Position numbers and translations under genes: made by a program
Part shown: positions 26,208-35,098 of the stretch, piece by piece
Numbering within the stretch: position 1 is the stretch's first letter
Layout of the letters: the number at the start of each line of letters is the position of its first letter
Notes under the pieces: model-generated
The model's database searches: none
The model's input: the letters and a program-made list of their open reading frames with translations, nothing else
What the model was told of the DNA's origin: nothing
Assembly (NCBI RefSeq): GCF_002013915.1
Contig: NZ_MBTF01000011.1
Span: 1 to 64,000, forward strand
DNA length: 64,000 nucleotides
From: Mucilaginibacter pedocola
Lineage (GTDB): Bacteria > Bacteroidota > Bacteroidia > Sphingobacteriales > Sphingobacteriaceae
Reading direction: 5' to 3'

Positions 26208-28757
26208 ATGATTTGTAAAGACACTTTTAAGCGTTTACTATTTATTGCATTTTTATTTGTAAGCACTACACTGGCTGCGCAAAATACAATAGTAACCGGC
26301 GTTGTTACCGATGCGGCAACAAAAAAGCCACTGTCGTTTGTTGCGGTAAGCTTCACCGGCAGTACCATTGGGGCTAACACCAAAGATGATGGCTCGTTCA
26401 GCCTGCGCTCGGCACAACCATACACCCAATTAAAAGTAACTTACCTGGGTTATAAAGAGGCAACCGTAGCTGTTACCCCCGGTAAAGAACAGGTAATAAA
26501 CGTAAGGTTGTTTCCATCGGCACAGCAAATAAACGAGGTTACTATACAGGCCAAGAAGCGTACTAAGTATACTAATAAGGATAACCCTGCAGTAGAGCTT
26601 ATCCGCCAGGTAATTGCTAACAAAGAGAAGAACCGCCCTGAAGCCTATAACTACGTAGAATATAAAGAATACGATAAAATGCTGTTCTCATTCAGTAACG
26701 TGAGCGAAAAACTGCCCGAGAAGAAATTCTTCCGCAAGTATAAGTTCATGTTCGAGAATAAGGATAGCACCAGCTACCCCGGCAAATCGTTACTGCCTAT
26801 TTATTTGGTAGAAAAGCTACAGCAAACTTATTACCGCAAAACCCCCGAAGCTAACAAAGTAGTTGTATTGGGCGAAAAGAGCGTAAACCTGGGCCCTGCA
26901 GTGGATAACGAGGGCCTTGGCCAGTATTTTCAGCACCTGTACCCTAAGGTAGATATTTATGCCAACAGCTCATACCTGTTAGGAAGGCAGTTCTTAAGCC
27001 CGATTGCAGACGCTGCCCCCAGTTACTACAAGTTTTTTATTACCGATACCATTACGCTGGCCAACAACCAAAAGCTTATACAGCTGAGTTTTACGCCGCG
27101 CAACACCAACGATATATTGTTCGAAGGTGATATCTATATCACGCTCGATGGCAATTACGCCGTACAAAAGGCGGGCCTTACCATCAACAAAAACATCAAC
27201 GTAAACTTTGTGCGCATGATGCACGTAGACCTTGATTTTGAGTTGAACCCTGATGGCCGTTACCACCTTAGCCGCAGCAATACCTATGCAGATTTTGGTA
27301 TAACAGCAAAGCGTAAAAGCGGCTTATTTGGGGTGCGTACAGTTACCTACGGCAACTATATTGTTAATAAAATGCAGCCCGATGTTTTATATCAGCCGGA
27401 TATAAACCTGGAGGATGATGCCGTAAAACACCGCAGCGAAGAGTTTTGGCAGCAAAACCGTTTAGATACATTAACCAAGGCAGAATCGCGCACGTACCAT
27501 AATATCGATAGCCTTACCCACATGCCATCCTTCAGGCGTACGGCCGATTTGGTTACTCTGTTTTTGGCTGGTTACAAGGGCTTTGGCAAGTTTGAGGTTG
27601 GCCCGGCAAGTACCTTTTACAGCTTTAACCCTATAGAAGGCTTCAGGCTGAGGGTTGGTGGCCGTACTACAGTTGACTTTAGCAAGCGTTGGTTTTTTGA
27701 AGGCTACGCTGCATATGGTTTTAAAGATGAAAGATGGAAGTACTCTGTTGGCGGTACCTATTCGTTCAATGCCAAAAGCGTTTATAAATTTCCTCAGCAT
27801 TTTATCAAGGCCAGTTTCCAACGAGACACTAAAATACCGGGCCAGGAACTGCAGTTTATACAGGAAGACAACGTGCTGTTATCTTTTAAACGAGGCACCA
27901 ACGATAAATACCTGTATAACGACCAGTATAAGATCGATTATATACACGAACTGGAAAATCACCTATCGTTCACCTTTGGTGGGCGCAAGTGGGTGCAAAC
28001 ACCTGCTGGTTCGTTGTTCCCTTTCCAAAACGGGCCCAGCACTATGTTTAGCGACCTGACTACTACTGAGGTTTCGGCAGGGATACGCTATGCACCGGGC
28101 GAACAGTTTTATCAGGGCAAATTGTTCCGTATACCTATCATCAACCAATACCCTATCTTCTCGTTAGATTATACGCAGGGGGTTAAAGGTGCATTGGGCG
28201 GGCAATACAACTACCAAAACCTGCGTGGCCGTATAGACAAACGCTTTTACATAGCGCCGTTCGGTTTCTCGGATATATCAGCCGAGGGCGGCCGCATTTT
28301 TGGGCAGGTACCCTATCCCCTGTTAAATATTCACAGGGCCAATCAAACCTTTGCCTATGTTATCGACTCATACAACTTGATGAACTTTTTGGAGTTTGTA
28401 AGCGATAAATACGCCAGCATCAATATCGACCAGCACTTCGGTGGTTTCTTCTTCAACAAGATACCATTGTTCAAAAGGTTGAAATGGCGCGAAACGGCGT
28501 CGTTCAAGGCGCTGTATGGTGGTTTGAGCGAGAAGAATAACCCGGCTTACAGTTCATCGGTATACCAGTTCCCTACCGATGTTAATGGTAAGCCAATTAC
28601 ATATGCGTTAGATAGAACACCCTACATGGAGGCCAGCGTGGGCGTAGAGAATATATTCAAATTCGTGAGGGTCGACTTCGTGAAAAGGCTATCGTACTTA
28701 GACCACCCCGATATTGCGCCGTATGGCGTAAGGGTGAAGATCAAGTTCGATTTTTAA
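26208..28757 (+). CDS. Outer membrane protein with CarboxypepD_reg-like and DUF5686 domains
   Basis: 849 residues. A signal peptide ends at TTLAAQ. An N-terminal CarboxypepD_reg-like beta-sandwich (about 28-110: VTGVVTDAATKKPLSFV, TYLGYKEATV) is followed by a DUF5686 region and a long beta-strand-rich barrel ending VRVKIKFDF, with a terminal phenylalanine typical of outer membrane barrels. It is similar along its length to the truncated gene at 62381-64000. Its place inside the sphingolipid cluster is suggestive of a role in lipid handling at the outer membrane, but no function is known to me. Confidence 0.85.
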   Translation: MICKDTFKRLLFIAFLFVSTTLAAQNTIVTGVVTDAATKKPLSFVAVSFTGSTIGANTKDDGSFSLRSAQPYTQLKVTYLGYKEATVAVTPGKEQVINVRLFPSAQQINEVTIQAKKRTKYTNKDNPAVELIRQVIANKEKNRPEAYNYVEYKEYDKMLFSFSNVSEKLPEKKFFRKYKFMFENKDSTSYPGKSLLPIYLVEKLQQTYYRKTPEANKVVVLGEKSVNLGPAVDNEGLGQYFQHLYPKVDIYANSSYLLGRQFLSPIADAAPSYYKFFITDTITLANNQKLIQLSFTPRNTNDILFEGDIYITLDGNYAVQKAGLTINKNINVNFVRMMHVDLDFELNPDGRYHLSRSNTYADFGITAKRKSGLFGVRTVTYGNYIVNKMQPDVLYQPDINLEDDAVKHRSEEFWQQNRLDTLTKAESRTYHNIDSLTHMPSFRRTADLVTLFLAGYKGFGKFEVGPASTFYSFNPIEGFRLRVGGRTTVDFSKRWFFEGYAAYGFKDERWKYSVGGTYSFNAKSVYKFPQHFIKASFQRDTKIPGQELQFIQEDNVLLSFKRGTNDKYLYNDQYKIDYIHELENHLSFTFGGRKWVQTPAGSLFPFQNGPSTMFSDLTTTEVSAGIRYAPGEQFYQGKLFRIPIINQYPIFSLDYTQGVKGALGGQYNYQNLRGRIDKRFYIAPFGFSDISAEGGRIFGQVPYPLLNIHRANQTFAYVIDSYNLMNFLEFVSDKYASINIDQHFGGFFFNKIPLFKRLKWRETASFKALYGGLSEKNNPAYSSSVYQFPTDVNGKPITYALDRTPYMEASVGVENIFKFVRVDFVKRLSYLDHPDIAPYGVRVKIKFDF

Positions 28758-28792
28758 TTTTTTGTTGGATTTTATTTATTTTTATTTCAGAA

Positions 28793-29506
28793 ATGGCACA
28801 AACATCGGTACGCACAAGCTTACAGCTTGGCATATATAAGGTAATAGACCCATTTGTTAAATTGCTGATAAAGCTTGGTTTAACCCCTAACGCTGTTACC
28901 TCTATCGGCTTCATTTTAAATGTGGGCGTTGCGGCAATATTTATCATCGGCGGCGAAGACGGCGACCGCGCCAACCTTAGCTACGTAGGCTGGGCAGGCG
29001 GTTTAATTTTATTCGCCGGCCTGTTTGATATGCTCGATGGGCAGGTGGCCCGCTTGGGTAACATGAAATCGGTTTTTGGTGCCTTGTACGATTCGGTTTT
29101 AGACCGTTACAGCGAACTCATCATGTTCCTGGGTATTTGCTATTACCTAGTGGCCCACCACTACTTCCTTAGCTCGATATTTGCTTTTATAGCCTTGATA
29201 GGCTCTATGATGGTGAGCTATGTACGTGCGCGCGCCGAAGGCTTGGGTGTTGAGTGCAAAGGCGGCTTGATGCAAAGGCCCGAGCGCATTATAACCATTG
29301 CAGTATTTGCTATTGCATGCGGCATTACATCGAGCTACATCGGCGGCGATTACAAATACTGGATACCGGGCATCCGTTTCCATGTGTTCGAAACCATGTC
29401 TATCTTCACCTTCCCGATAGCTATACTGGCCGTATTAACCAATTTAACAGCATTTAAACGATTGGTAGATGCCAAAAAAGCACTATCAGAAAGCGGTAAT
29501 GAATAA
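28793..29506 (+). CDS. CDP-alcohol phosphatidyltransferase, candidate PI-phosphate synthase
   Basis: 237 residues, about six membrane helices. It has the complete CDP-OH-P signature D82-G-x2-A86-R87-x8-G96-x3-D100-x3-D104, with D79 just before it. The enzyme joins a CDP-activated lipid to an alcohol. With inositol-phosphate synthase upstream, the alcohol is most likely inositol 3-phosphate, giving phosphatidylinositol phosphate. Phosphatidylglycerophosphate or phosphatidylserine synthesis is the alternative but fits the neighbourhood less well. It overlaps the next gene by 8 bases. Confidence 0.85.
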   Translation: MAQTSVRTSLQLGIYKVIDPFVKLLIKLGLTPNAVTSIGFILNVGVAAIFIIGGEDGDRANLSYVGWAGGLILFAGLFDMLDGQVARLGNMKSVFGALYDSVLDRYSELIMFLGICYYLVAHHYFLSSIFAFIALIGSMMVSYVRARAEGLGVECKGGLMQRPERIITIAVFAIACGITSSYIGGDYKYWIPGIRFHVFETMSIFTFPIAILAVLTNLTAFKRLVDAKKALSESGNE

Positions 29507-30104
29507 TCGTGTTTTTGTAAGGCTGAGCGTTGGTTTATGCCTTTTGTTTTCCTTATCGGCAACGGTAAAAGCATCGGCTGACCTTAATCTATCTGCAACG
29601 GTGGCAGATTCTACAAAGAATAAAAAATCTGCCGAGCAAATGGTATTCCCGGTGCCGCCTGCCGACCCTAAAACTTTGTTTTACTTACAGCGCACCAGCA
29701 ATACGGCTACCGTGATGTACGAGTTGAATATCGACAGCGATGGTAAGTTGAACGAAGAAGAGCCAATGCACGTTTATTGGATACGATACAACGAGCACGG
29801 GCAAAAGGCGGAGTTGAATTATATACAGCGCAAGTTCGCCTACGGATTGGTGCAAAAACAGCTGGGCGAAGATAAATATGATATCAGGTTTGTGTCATAC
29901 AAAAAATTTCCGATGACCTTAATGAAGGCCGCTGACGGAAAATACCGTATCTTCGCAACGGTGGCGCAAAAGCAAATGGCGCTGCAAAAAGTGTTTATTA
30001 AAATAGAGGGAGGTTCTTTTTGGTTGCCAAACATTGTGTATGTGGAGATGAAAGGAACAGACCCGGCAACAGGAAAAGATATAACAGAACGGTTTAAACC
30101 TTAA
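29499..30104 (+). CDS. DUF4833 secreted protein of the inositol-lipid cluster
   Basis: 201 residues from the ATG at 29499, which is chosen because a signal peptide (RLSVGLCLLFSLSATVKAS) follows. It overlaps the preceding stop by 8 bases. The mature protein has the DUF4833 pattern: TLFYLQRTSNTATVMYELN, MHVYWIRY, KFPMTLMK, and a final strand pair with PNIVYVEMKG. DUF4833 proteins recur beside phosphatidylinositol synthases in Bacteroidota, but their activity is not known to me. Translational coupling to the CDP-alcohol transferase supports a shared pathway, possibly periplasmic lipid processing or transfer. Confidence 0.78.
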   Translation: MNNRVFVRLSVGLCLLFSLSATVKASADLNLSATVADSTKNKKSAEQMVFPVPPADPKTLFYLQRTSNTATVMYELNIDSDGKLNEEEPMHVYWIRYNEHGQKAELNYIQRKFAYGLVQKQLGEDKYDIRFVSYKKFPMTLMKAADGKYRIFATVAQKQMALQKVFIKIEGGSFWLPNIVYVEMKGTDPATGKDITERFKP

Positions 30105-30110
30105 GGTTTT

Positions 30111-30737
30111 ATGGCAAAGAACTTTGTTTCCAACTCGCAGGAATCTGTGAGGATGTTTAAGAGCGACTTCTTAGAGAGCTTATCTAAAGTGTACTACTGG
30201 GTACCGCTTATTATATTCGTGCCGGTTATCGGTGTGTGCAGCTACTTTGCGTATGATAAAAACATAGGCATGCTCAACTACATCTGGCTTTTCTTTTTCG
30301 GTCTGTTCATCTGGACGCTTACCGAGTACATTATGCACCGCTTTGTATTCCACTTTGTGCCTAAGGCCAAATGGGCGCTGCGTTTGCACTTCATTTTCCA
30401 CGGTGTACACCACGATTACCCGAGCGATGCTTTGCGTTTGGTAATGCCACCATCAGCAAGTATACCATTGGCTACCGGCTTTTACTTTTTGTTTAATGCC
30501 ATGCTACCAACCAATTATATCTTCGGCTTTTTCCCCGGCTTTATTTTGGGTTATTTGGTATATGATATTTCGCACTACGCCATCCACCACTTTAACTTTA
30601 AAAGCGGAATTTGGCAAGCCATAAAAAAGCATCACATGCTGCACCACTACCAAGACCCTACCAAAGGTTACGGTGTAAGCTCCCCACTATGGGATAAAAT
30701 ATTCAATTCGGATTTTATTAAGAAACAGAATGGCTAA
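30111..30737 (+). CDS. Fatty acid hydroxylase superfamily protein, candidate ceramide 2-hydroxylase
   Basis: 208 residues, about four membrane helices. The metal-binding histidine set of the FA2H/Scs7 type is complete: H76-x4-H81 (EYIMHRFVFH), H93-x3-H97-x2-HH101, H155-x3-HH160, and H174-H-x2-HH179, followed by the characteristic GVSSPLWD. It would use a diiron (or Fe/Zn) site and oxygen to hydroxylate an acyl chain. Sphingobacterium sphingolipids are known to carry 2-hydroxy acyl groups, so N-acyl 2-hydroxylation of ceramide is the best guess. It overlaps the next gene by 8 bases. Confidence 0.88.
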   Translation: MAKNFVSNSQESVRMFKSDFLESLSKVYYWVPLIIFVPVIGVCSYFAYDKNIGMLNYIWLFFFGLFIWTLTEYIMHRFVFHFVPKAKWALRLHFIFHGVHHDYPSDALRLVMPPSASIPLATGFYFLFNAMLPTNYIFGFFPGFILGYLVYDISHYAIHHFNFKSGIWQAIKKHHMLHHYQDPTKGYGVSSPLWDKIFNSDFIKKQNG

Positions 30738-31668
30738 TGCTGTTGATGACGGCATCCGTATCAATCAAAAAAGTATAAGCATTGTAACGGGGCTGTCGCT
30801 ATTATATTTACTGCTCTCTATCGCTCTTTTAGGCTTTAAGTCAGATCAGCTTGTCCTTATCGGGATATTCAATGTGCTGTTTTACGCATCGGTAATCACC
30901 CGCAAGTTCATACTGGGTTTTTCGATATTTATCGTTTACTGGATAATTTTCGATTACATGAAAGCCTTCCCCAACTACCACTACAGCGAAGTGGCCATTG
31001 AGGAGCTTTACAATACCGAAAAAAGCCTGTTCGGCATAAACTACAACGGCAGCATCCTTACTCCTAACGAGTACCTATTGCTGAAGGCCAACAATACCAC
31101 CGATATTTTTGCCGGCCTTTTTTACCTCTGCTGGATACCGGTGCCGCTGGGTTTTGCGGCTTACCTGTTCTTTAAAAACCGCGAGCAATTCCTGTACTTT
31201 TCGCTCACCTTTGTGGTGGTAAACCTGCTAGGTTTTGTGGTGTATTATACTTACCCTGCCGCACCGCCATGGTATATACAGGCGCACGGTTTCAACTTCC
31301 ATCCGTTAACGCCGGGCAACACTGCCGGACTGGCCAGGTTCGATAAATATTTCAACGTAACCGTTTTTAAAGATATTTACTCCAAAGGCTCTAACGTGTT
31401 TGCGGCCATGCCATCGCTGCACTCTTCGTACCCGGTTATTGTGGTTTATTACGGGCTGAAAAATAAGCTGGGTTCTATCAACATCTTCTTTATTACCGTA
31501 ACCGTAGGTATATGGTTTACCGCCGTATATGCAAGCCACCATTACGTGCTTGATGTTTTGGCAGGTATATTAACCGCTACGCTGGGTATTACTTTGTTCA
31601 ACACCATATTGGCCAACTCTGCATGGCTAAGGCGTTCGCTGCTAAAATACGAAAAGGTTATTCAATAA
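30730..31668 (+). CDS. AUR1-like PAP2 protein, candidate inositol-phosphoceramide synthase
   Basis: 312 residues, about six to eight membrane helices. It carries the PAP2/AUR1 motifs: TYPAAPPWY (about 174-182), FAAMPSLHSSYP with H231, and YASHHYVLDVLAG with H271 and D275 (H-x3-D as in AUR1). It lacks the canonical K-x6-RP motif of plain lipid phosphatases, as AUR1 proteins do. Expected role: transfer of phosphoinositol from phosphatidylinositol to ceramide, on the outer face of the inner membrane. It is the last gene of the cluster and is coupled to the hydroxylase gene. Confidence 0.85.
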   Translation: MANAVDDGIRINQKSISIVTGLSLLYLLLSIALLGFKSDQLVLIGIFNVLFYASVITRKFILGFSIFIVYWIIFDYMKAFPNYHYSEVAIEELYNTEKSLFGINYNGSILTPNEYLLLKANNTTDIFAGLFYLCWIPVPLGFAAYLFFKNREQFLYFSLTFVVVNLLGFVVYYTYPAAPPWYIQAHGFNFHPLTPGNTAGLARFDKYFNVTVFKDIYSKGSNVFAAMPSLHSSYPVIVVYYGLKNKLGSINIFFITVTVGIWFTAVYASHHYVLDVLAGILTATLGITLFNTILANSAWLRRSLLKYEKVIQ

Positions 31669-31886
31669 CTTATCGGCCAAACTTTAGGCCACCTGCTGCT
31701 AATATTTAATACTATTTATTAGAGCTTATAGCTATTGCTAAGTATTTTTTAGCCATTTTTACCCCAGTTATCAGTTGTTTCTGTAGCAAATGACCGATAT
31801 TTTGAGTATACATCAACAATATGCCGCTTTTTTGTGTTTAAGGCATGTTATTTGAGCTTAAGCTAATAACAGATACCTCTGAGCGG

Positions 31887-32681
31887 ATGAAGAAATATAT
31901 TTTCCTTGCTTTTTTATTATTTGCCGGAGTGATCCAGTCACGCGCCCAGGGCAAGCTCGATAGCCTGAAGCAATCGTTACAATTGATAGAGAACGACTCG
32001 CTGAAAATGCCCCTGTACGCCCAAATTGCCGATATATACCTGCATTACGATACCGTTGCCAACAGACGCCGTAAAGTTTATTACCAAAACGAAGCGTTAA
32101 ACTATACCATGCTTGCCTTACACCTTTACAGCCGCTATAGCGATTCTACAGGTTTACGCAGCAGCTTTGACGGCTTAGCCAAGGTATATACATCGCAACG
32201 CAAATACAGCGAAGCCAAATGGTTCATCCTGCAATCTAACGGTATATCACGTATTAAGAATGATGTGCCTAATATCATAACCTCGCTGCTGAAACTCTCT
32301 ATGGTAAAGATGGAGATACGCGATTACAAACTGGCCATGACCGACCTGAATGAAGCGCTGAGCCTCTCCGTTAAAAACAAGCTCCCCGAAATGGAGATGG
32401 CCACCCAGCGCAACTACGCCTACCTGTATAACCGCATGGATGAGCCCGAGAAAGGTATAGCTGCCATGAAACGCGCCAACCTTATAGCCGACAATATTAA
32501 AAAGCAGGAAGCAGAAACGATGGCCGCCATTAACCGCTTTGCAGGCGATACCATTAGCACGCAAAAGATAGATTCGGCGGTGAAAAAAAAAGCGCAGATC
32601 GTAGCCAAAAAAACCGTGAAGCCGAAAGCATCCAAACAGCCTTCCAAAAAAACTTCCAAGAAAATAGTGGCCTCATTATAA
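31887..32681 (+). CDS. TPR-like secreted protein, probably frameshifted at an A9 run
   Basis: 264 residues from MKKYIFLAFLLF (signal peptide ending SRAQ), chosen over an upstream ATG. TPR-like helices span about 45-215. After the A9 run at 32583-32591 the reading becomes a lysine-rich tail and stops at 32681. The -1 frame after the same run stays open to a TGA at 32747-32749. It encodes an amphipathic helix followed by a membrane segment and a basic stop-transfer tail (GLIIITAFVIGVALLLLRY, then TRRRNKR), the usual end of such TPR proteins. So it is either an indel, a phase-variable tract or a slippage site. Confidence 0.7.
   Translation: MKKYIFLAFLLFAGVIQSRAQGKLDSLKQSLQLIENDSLKMPLYAQIADIYLHYDTVANRRRKVYYQNEALNYTMLALHLYSRYSDSTGLRSSFDGLAKVYTSQRKYSEAKWFILQSNGISRIKNDVPNIITSLLKLSMVKMEIRDYKLAMTDLNEALSLSVKNKLPEMEMATQRNYAYLYNRMDEPEKGIAAMKRANLIADNIKKQEAETMAAINRFAGDTISTQKIDSAVKKKAQIVAKKTVKPKASKQPSKKTSKKIVASL
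32583..32591 (+). other. A9 homopolymer, candidate slippage site
   Basis: Nine A residues in zero frame as AAA AAA AAA GCG. Re-reading one A shifts to the frame that encodes a transmembrane C-terminus ending at 32749. Runs of nine A are known sites of transcriptional slippage and replication slippage. Confidence 0.5.
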
Positions 32682-32799
32682 TTACAGCCTTTGTAATTGG
32701 CGTTGCGCTGTTATTATTACGTTATACCCGCCGCCGAAATAAGCGCTGACGTTTTGCGTTAACTAAACCATAGGGCAGAAACCTTGTCTGTTATTGGTA

Positions 32800-33372
32800 A
32801 TGAAGAAGTATATTTTTAGCGCATTTTCTGCGATCGCCTTGTTAGCGGTTTGCGGATTCTCCTATCTGCGTGTTGGCAATAACGCCGCCTTTAAACAGGA
32901 ATTCCTGCGCATTATTAATAAAACACGCACAAAGGGCTGCAACTGCGGCAGCAAATGGTATCCGCCTGCTCCCGCAATGGTTTGGAACAACAACCTGGAA
33001 CAAGCCGCACAGGCCCACGCCGACGATATGTACGATCAGGATTACTTTAGCCATACCAGCAAAGACGGCCGCAGCATGAGCGACCGCATTGTATTTGCCG
33101 GCTACTTTTTTAAGGGCTGGAAAAGTTTTATGGTAGGCGAAAACATTGCCAAAGGCCAAACCAGTATTGAACAGGTAATGGCAGGCTGGTTTAAAAGCGA
33201 AGGGCATTGCCAAAACCTAATGAACCCGGCCTTAAAAGAAGTAGGTGTTGCCGAAACCAACCAAGTGTGGGTACAGGATTTTGGCGGCCGCGTACCCTTC
33301 TCGCCCGAGCAACAGAAGCTGATAAAAGAAGGTAAGTACAGGTTGATAGAGAAGGAAGTGGATAAACATTAA
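32800..33372 (+). CDS. CAP-domain (SCP/PR-1-like) secreted protein
   Basis: 190 residues. The ATG at 32800 is preferred over the TTG two codons earlier. An N-terminal signal or anchor is followed by a CAP domain with AAQAHADDMYDQDYFSH, GENIAKG, and GHCQNLMNPALKEVGV. The His and Glu residues of the CAP cavity are present. Bacterial CAP proteins are extracellular and of mostly unknown activity; lipid binding and proteolysis have both been proposed for the family. It ends before a perfect 22-bp inverted repeat. Confidence 0.9.
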   Translation: MKKYIFSAFSAIALLAVCGFSYLRVGNNAAFKQEFLRIINKTRTKGCNCGSKWYPPAPAMVWNNNLEQAAQAHADDMYDQDYFSHTSKDGRSMSDRIVFAGYFFKGWKSFMVGENIAKGQTSIEQVMAGWFKSEGHCQNLMNPALKEVGVAETNQVWVQDFGGRVPFSPEQQKLIKEGKYRLIEKEVDKH

Positions 33373-33396
33373 AGAGGAATATCGAATGATAAACTC

Positions 33397-33446
33397 CGAA
33401 TATCCAATGATGAAGTAAAAAAGCTTACTTCATCATTGGATATTCG
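33397..33446. terminator. Perfect 22-bp inverted repeat between convergent genes
   Basis: Arms 33397-33418 and 33425-33446 are exact complements around a 6-base loop, with weaker pairing (ATATCGA / TCGATAT) further out. It probably acts as a bidirectional terminator and may belong to a dispersed hairpin family. Confidence 0.7.
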
Positions 33447-33469
33447 AAATTCGGTGTTCGATATTTTAA

Positions 33470-33775
33470 CTATGCTTTGCCTTCGCTATTTTTTCTTTCT
33501 TCAGGCTTCGGCTTAGCACTCCCACCACCCTGCTGCTTATTCTTATCCCGGTTATCGGGCATGGGGCCGCGTTTGTAAATTACCAGTCCGTTTAAAAAAT
33601 TACGCAACAGCTGGTCTTTGCAGGGTTGAAAGTTTGGGTGGTCTTCACTGCGGAAGATGGCACTCAGCTCGGTTTTGGTGGTACGGAAGTTCACCAGCGC
33701 CAATATGGCAATAATATCATCATCGCGAAGCGAAAGGGCCACGCGGAGTTTCTTCATTACATCGTTATTGCTCAT
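33470..33775 (-). CDS. DUF1456 family protein (YehS-like)
   Basis: 101 residues. It carries one DUF1456 unit of the tandem pair seen in E. coli YehS: MSNNDVMKKLRVALSLRDDDIIAIL at the start and LLRNFLNGLVIYKRGP near residue 70, then a charged low-complexity tail (KPKPEERKNSEGKA). It is small and cytosolic; the function of the family is unknown to me. The 12-base gap to the FabF-type gene upstream suggests cotranscription. Confidence 0.85.
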   Translation of the reverse strand: MSNNDVMKKLRVALSLRDDDIIAILALVNFRTTKTELSAIFRSEDHPNFQPCKDQLLRNFLNGLVIYKRGPMPDNRDKNKQQGGGSAKPKPEERKNSEGKA

Positions 33776-33787
33776 ATTTCCTCCTGT

Positions 33788-35026
33788 TTAAACTTTCTTA
33801 AATATCACCACGCCATTGTGCCCACCAAAGCCAAAGGTATTGCTTAGTGCTGCATTAACCGTTTTCTCAATGGCGGCACCGGTAACAATTTTCAGGTCTT
33901 GTGGTATCTGCGGGTCTATAGTTTGCGTATTGATGGTTGGCGGAACAACGCCATCGGTAATGGCCTTCACTGCAATAATAGCCTCTACCGCACCGGCAGC
34001 ACCCAGCAAGTGGCCGGTAACCGATTTGGTGGCACTCACGTGCAGGTTATCATTGCTCGCGAAAACCGTGTGCACTGCCTTAGCTTCGCTGATATCACCT
34101 ACCGGGGTTGATGTAGCATGTGCGTTCACAAAACCAATATCGCTGGTATTTAAACCGGCATCTTCCAATGCCAGTTGCATGGCACGTACGGCGCCTTTGC
34201 CTTCGGGATGGGTAGCAGTGATGTGGTAAGCGTCAGACGTCATGGCGGCGCCGCCCACCTCGCAGTAGATATGCGCACCGCGCGCTTTCGCATGTTCGTA
34301 CTCTTCCAACACCAATACGCCTGCGCCCTCGCCCATCACAAAACCATCGCGCTCAATGTCGAACGGGCGCGATGCCTTGGTTGGCTCGGCATTGCGGGTC
34401 GATAATGCTTTCAACGAGTTATAACCACCTATCGAAGCCTCGGATATAGGCGCATCAGCACCACCGGTGATGATGATCTTAGCTTTACCGAATTTGATAT
34501 AATTAAAGGCATCCATAATGGCAGTATTGGCGCTCGCACATGCCGAAGCAGCAGAGAAGTTTACGCCCATAAAACCATATTTTATGGAGATAAGACCTGC
34601 GGCCATATTCACCAACGTTTTTGGGATAAAGAAGGGGTTAAAGTGCGGTTCGTAACCTTTCTCGGCAAACTCTTTATACTGTTGTTCAAAAGTTTCCATA
34701 CCGCCCTGTGCAGTACCAAATATTACACCAATATCAAAAGGCGACATGGCATTCACATCAAAGCCCGAATCGGCGATGGCCTGCCCTGCGGCTATCAGTG
34801 CGTATTGGCTATACAGGTCACTACGTTTTATTTCGTTCCTGTCCAGGTATTGCGCAGGGTTAAAGTCTGCTATCTGGGTAGCAAAATGCGTTTTAAATTT
34901 TTCGGCGTTAAAACGCGTAATGTTTTTTGCGGGGCTGTTACCCTCTTTAATATTATTCCAAAACTCAGCAATGTTCATCCCTGTTGCCGAGATAGTACCC
35001 ATACCGGTTACAACAACTCTTTTCAT
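33788..35026 (-). CDS. fabF: Beta-ketoacyl-ACP synthase II type (FabF-like)
   Basis: 412-residue condensing enzyme that elongates acyl-ACP with malonyl-ACP. The nucleophile cysteine is in SAASACASANTAI, and the two histidines are in NAHATSTPVGD and VTGHLLGAAGA, so the Cys-His-His triad is complete. N-terminal KRVVVTGMGTISATG is typical. It is not next to acpP or rnc, where the housekeeping fabF normally sits, so this is probably an additional copy or a specialised enzyme. It is followed by the DUF1456 gene. Confidence 0.92.
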   Translation of the reverse strand: MKRVVVTGMGTISATGMNIAEFWNNIKEGNSPAKNITRFNAEKFKTHFATQIADFNPAQYLDRNEIKRSDLYSQYALIAAGQAIADSGFDVNAMSPFDIGVIFGTAQGGMETFEQQYKEFAEKGYEPHFNPFFIPKTLVNMAAGLISIKYGFMGVNFSAASACASANTAIMDAFNYIKFGKAKIIITGGADAPISEASIGGYNSLKALSTRNAEPTKASRPFDIERDGFVMGEGAGVLVLEEYEHAKARGAHIYCEVGGAAMTSDAYHITATHPEGKGAVRAMQLALEDAGLNTSDIGFVNAHATSTPVGDISEAKAVHTVFASNDNLHVSATKSVTGHLLGAAGAVEAIIAVKAITDGVVPPTINTQTIDPQIPQDLKIVTGAAIEKTVNAALSNTFGFGGHNGVVIFKKV

Positions 35027-35098
35027 TCAGTATAAATTCCGTTTAATTTACGGCAGCGCAAAAGTACTACAGTAAAACTTATTATTTTCTAAAAATTT

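Noticed and set aside
32607..32652. The two A7 runs as programmed -1 frameshift sites
   Set aside because: In the reading phase used, the preceding codon bases do not allow re-pairing after a -1 slip. Only the A9 run upstream does.
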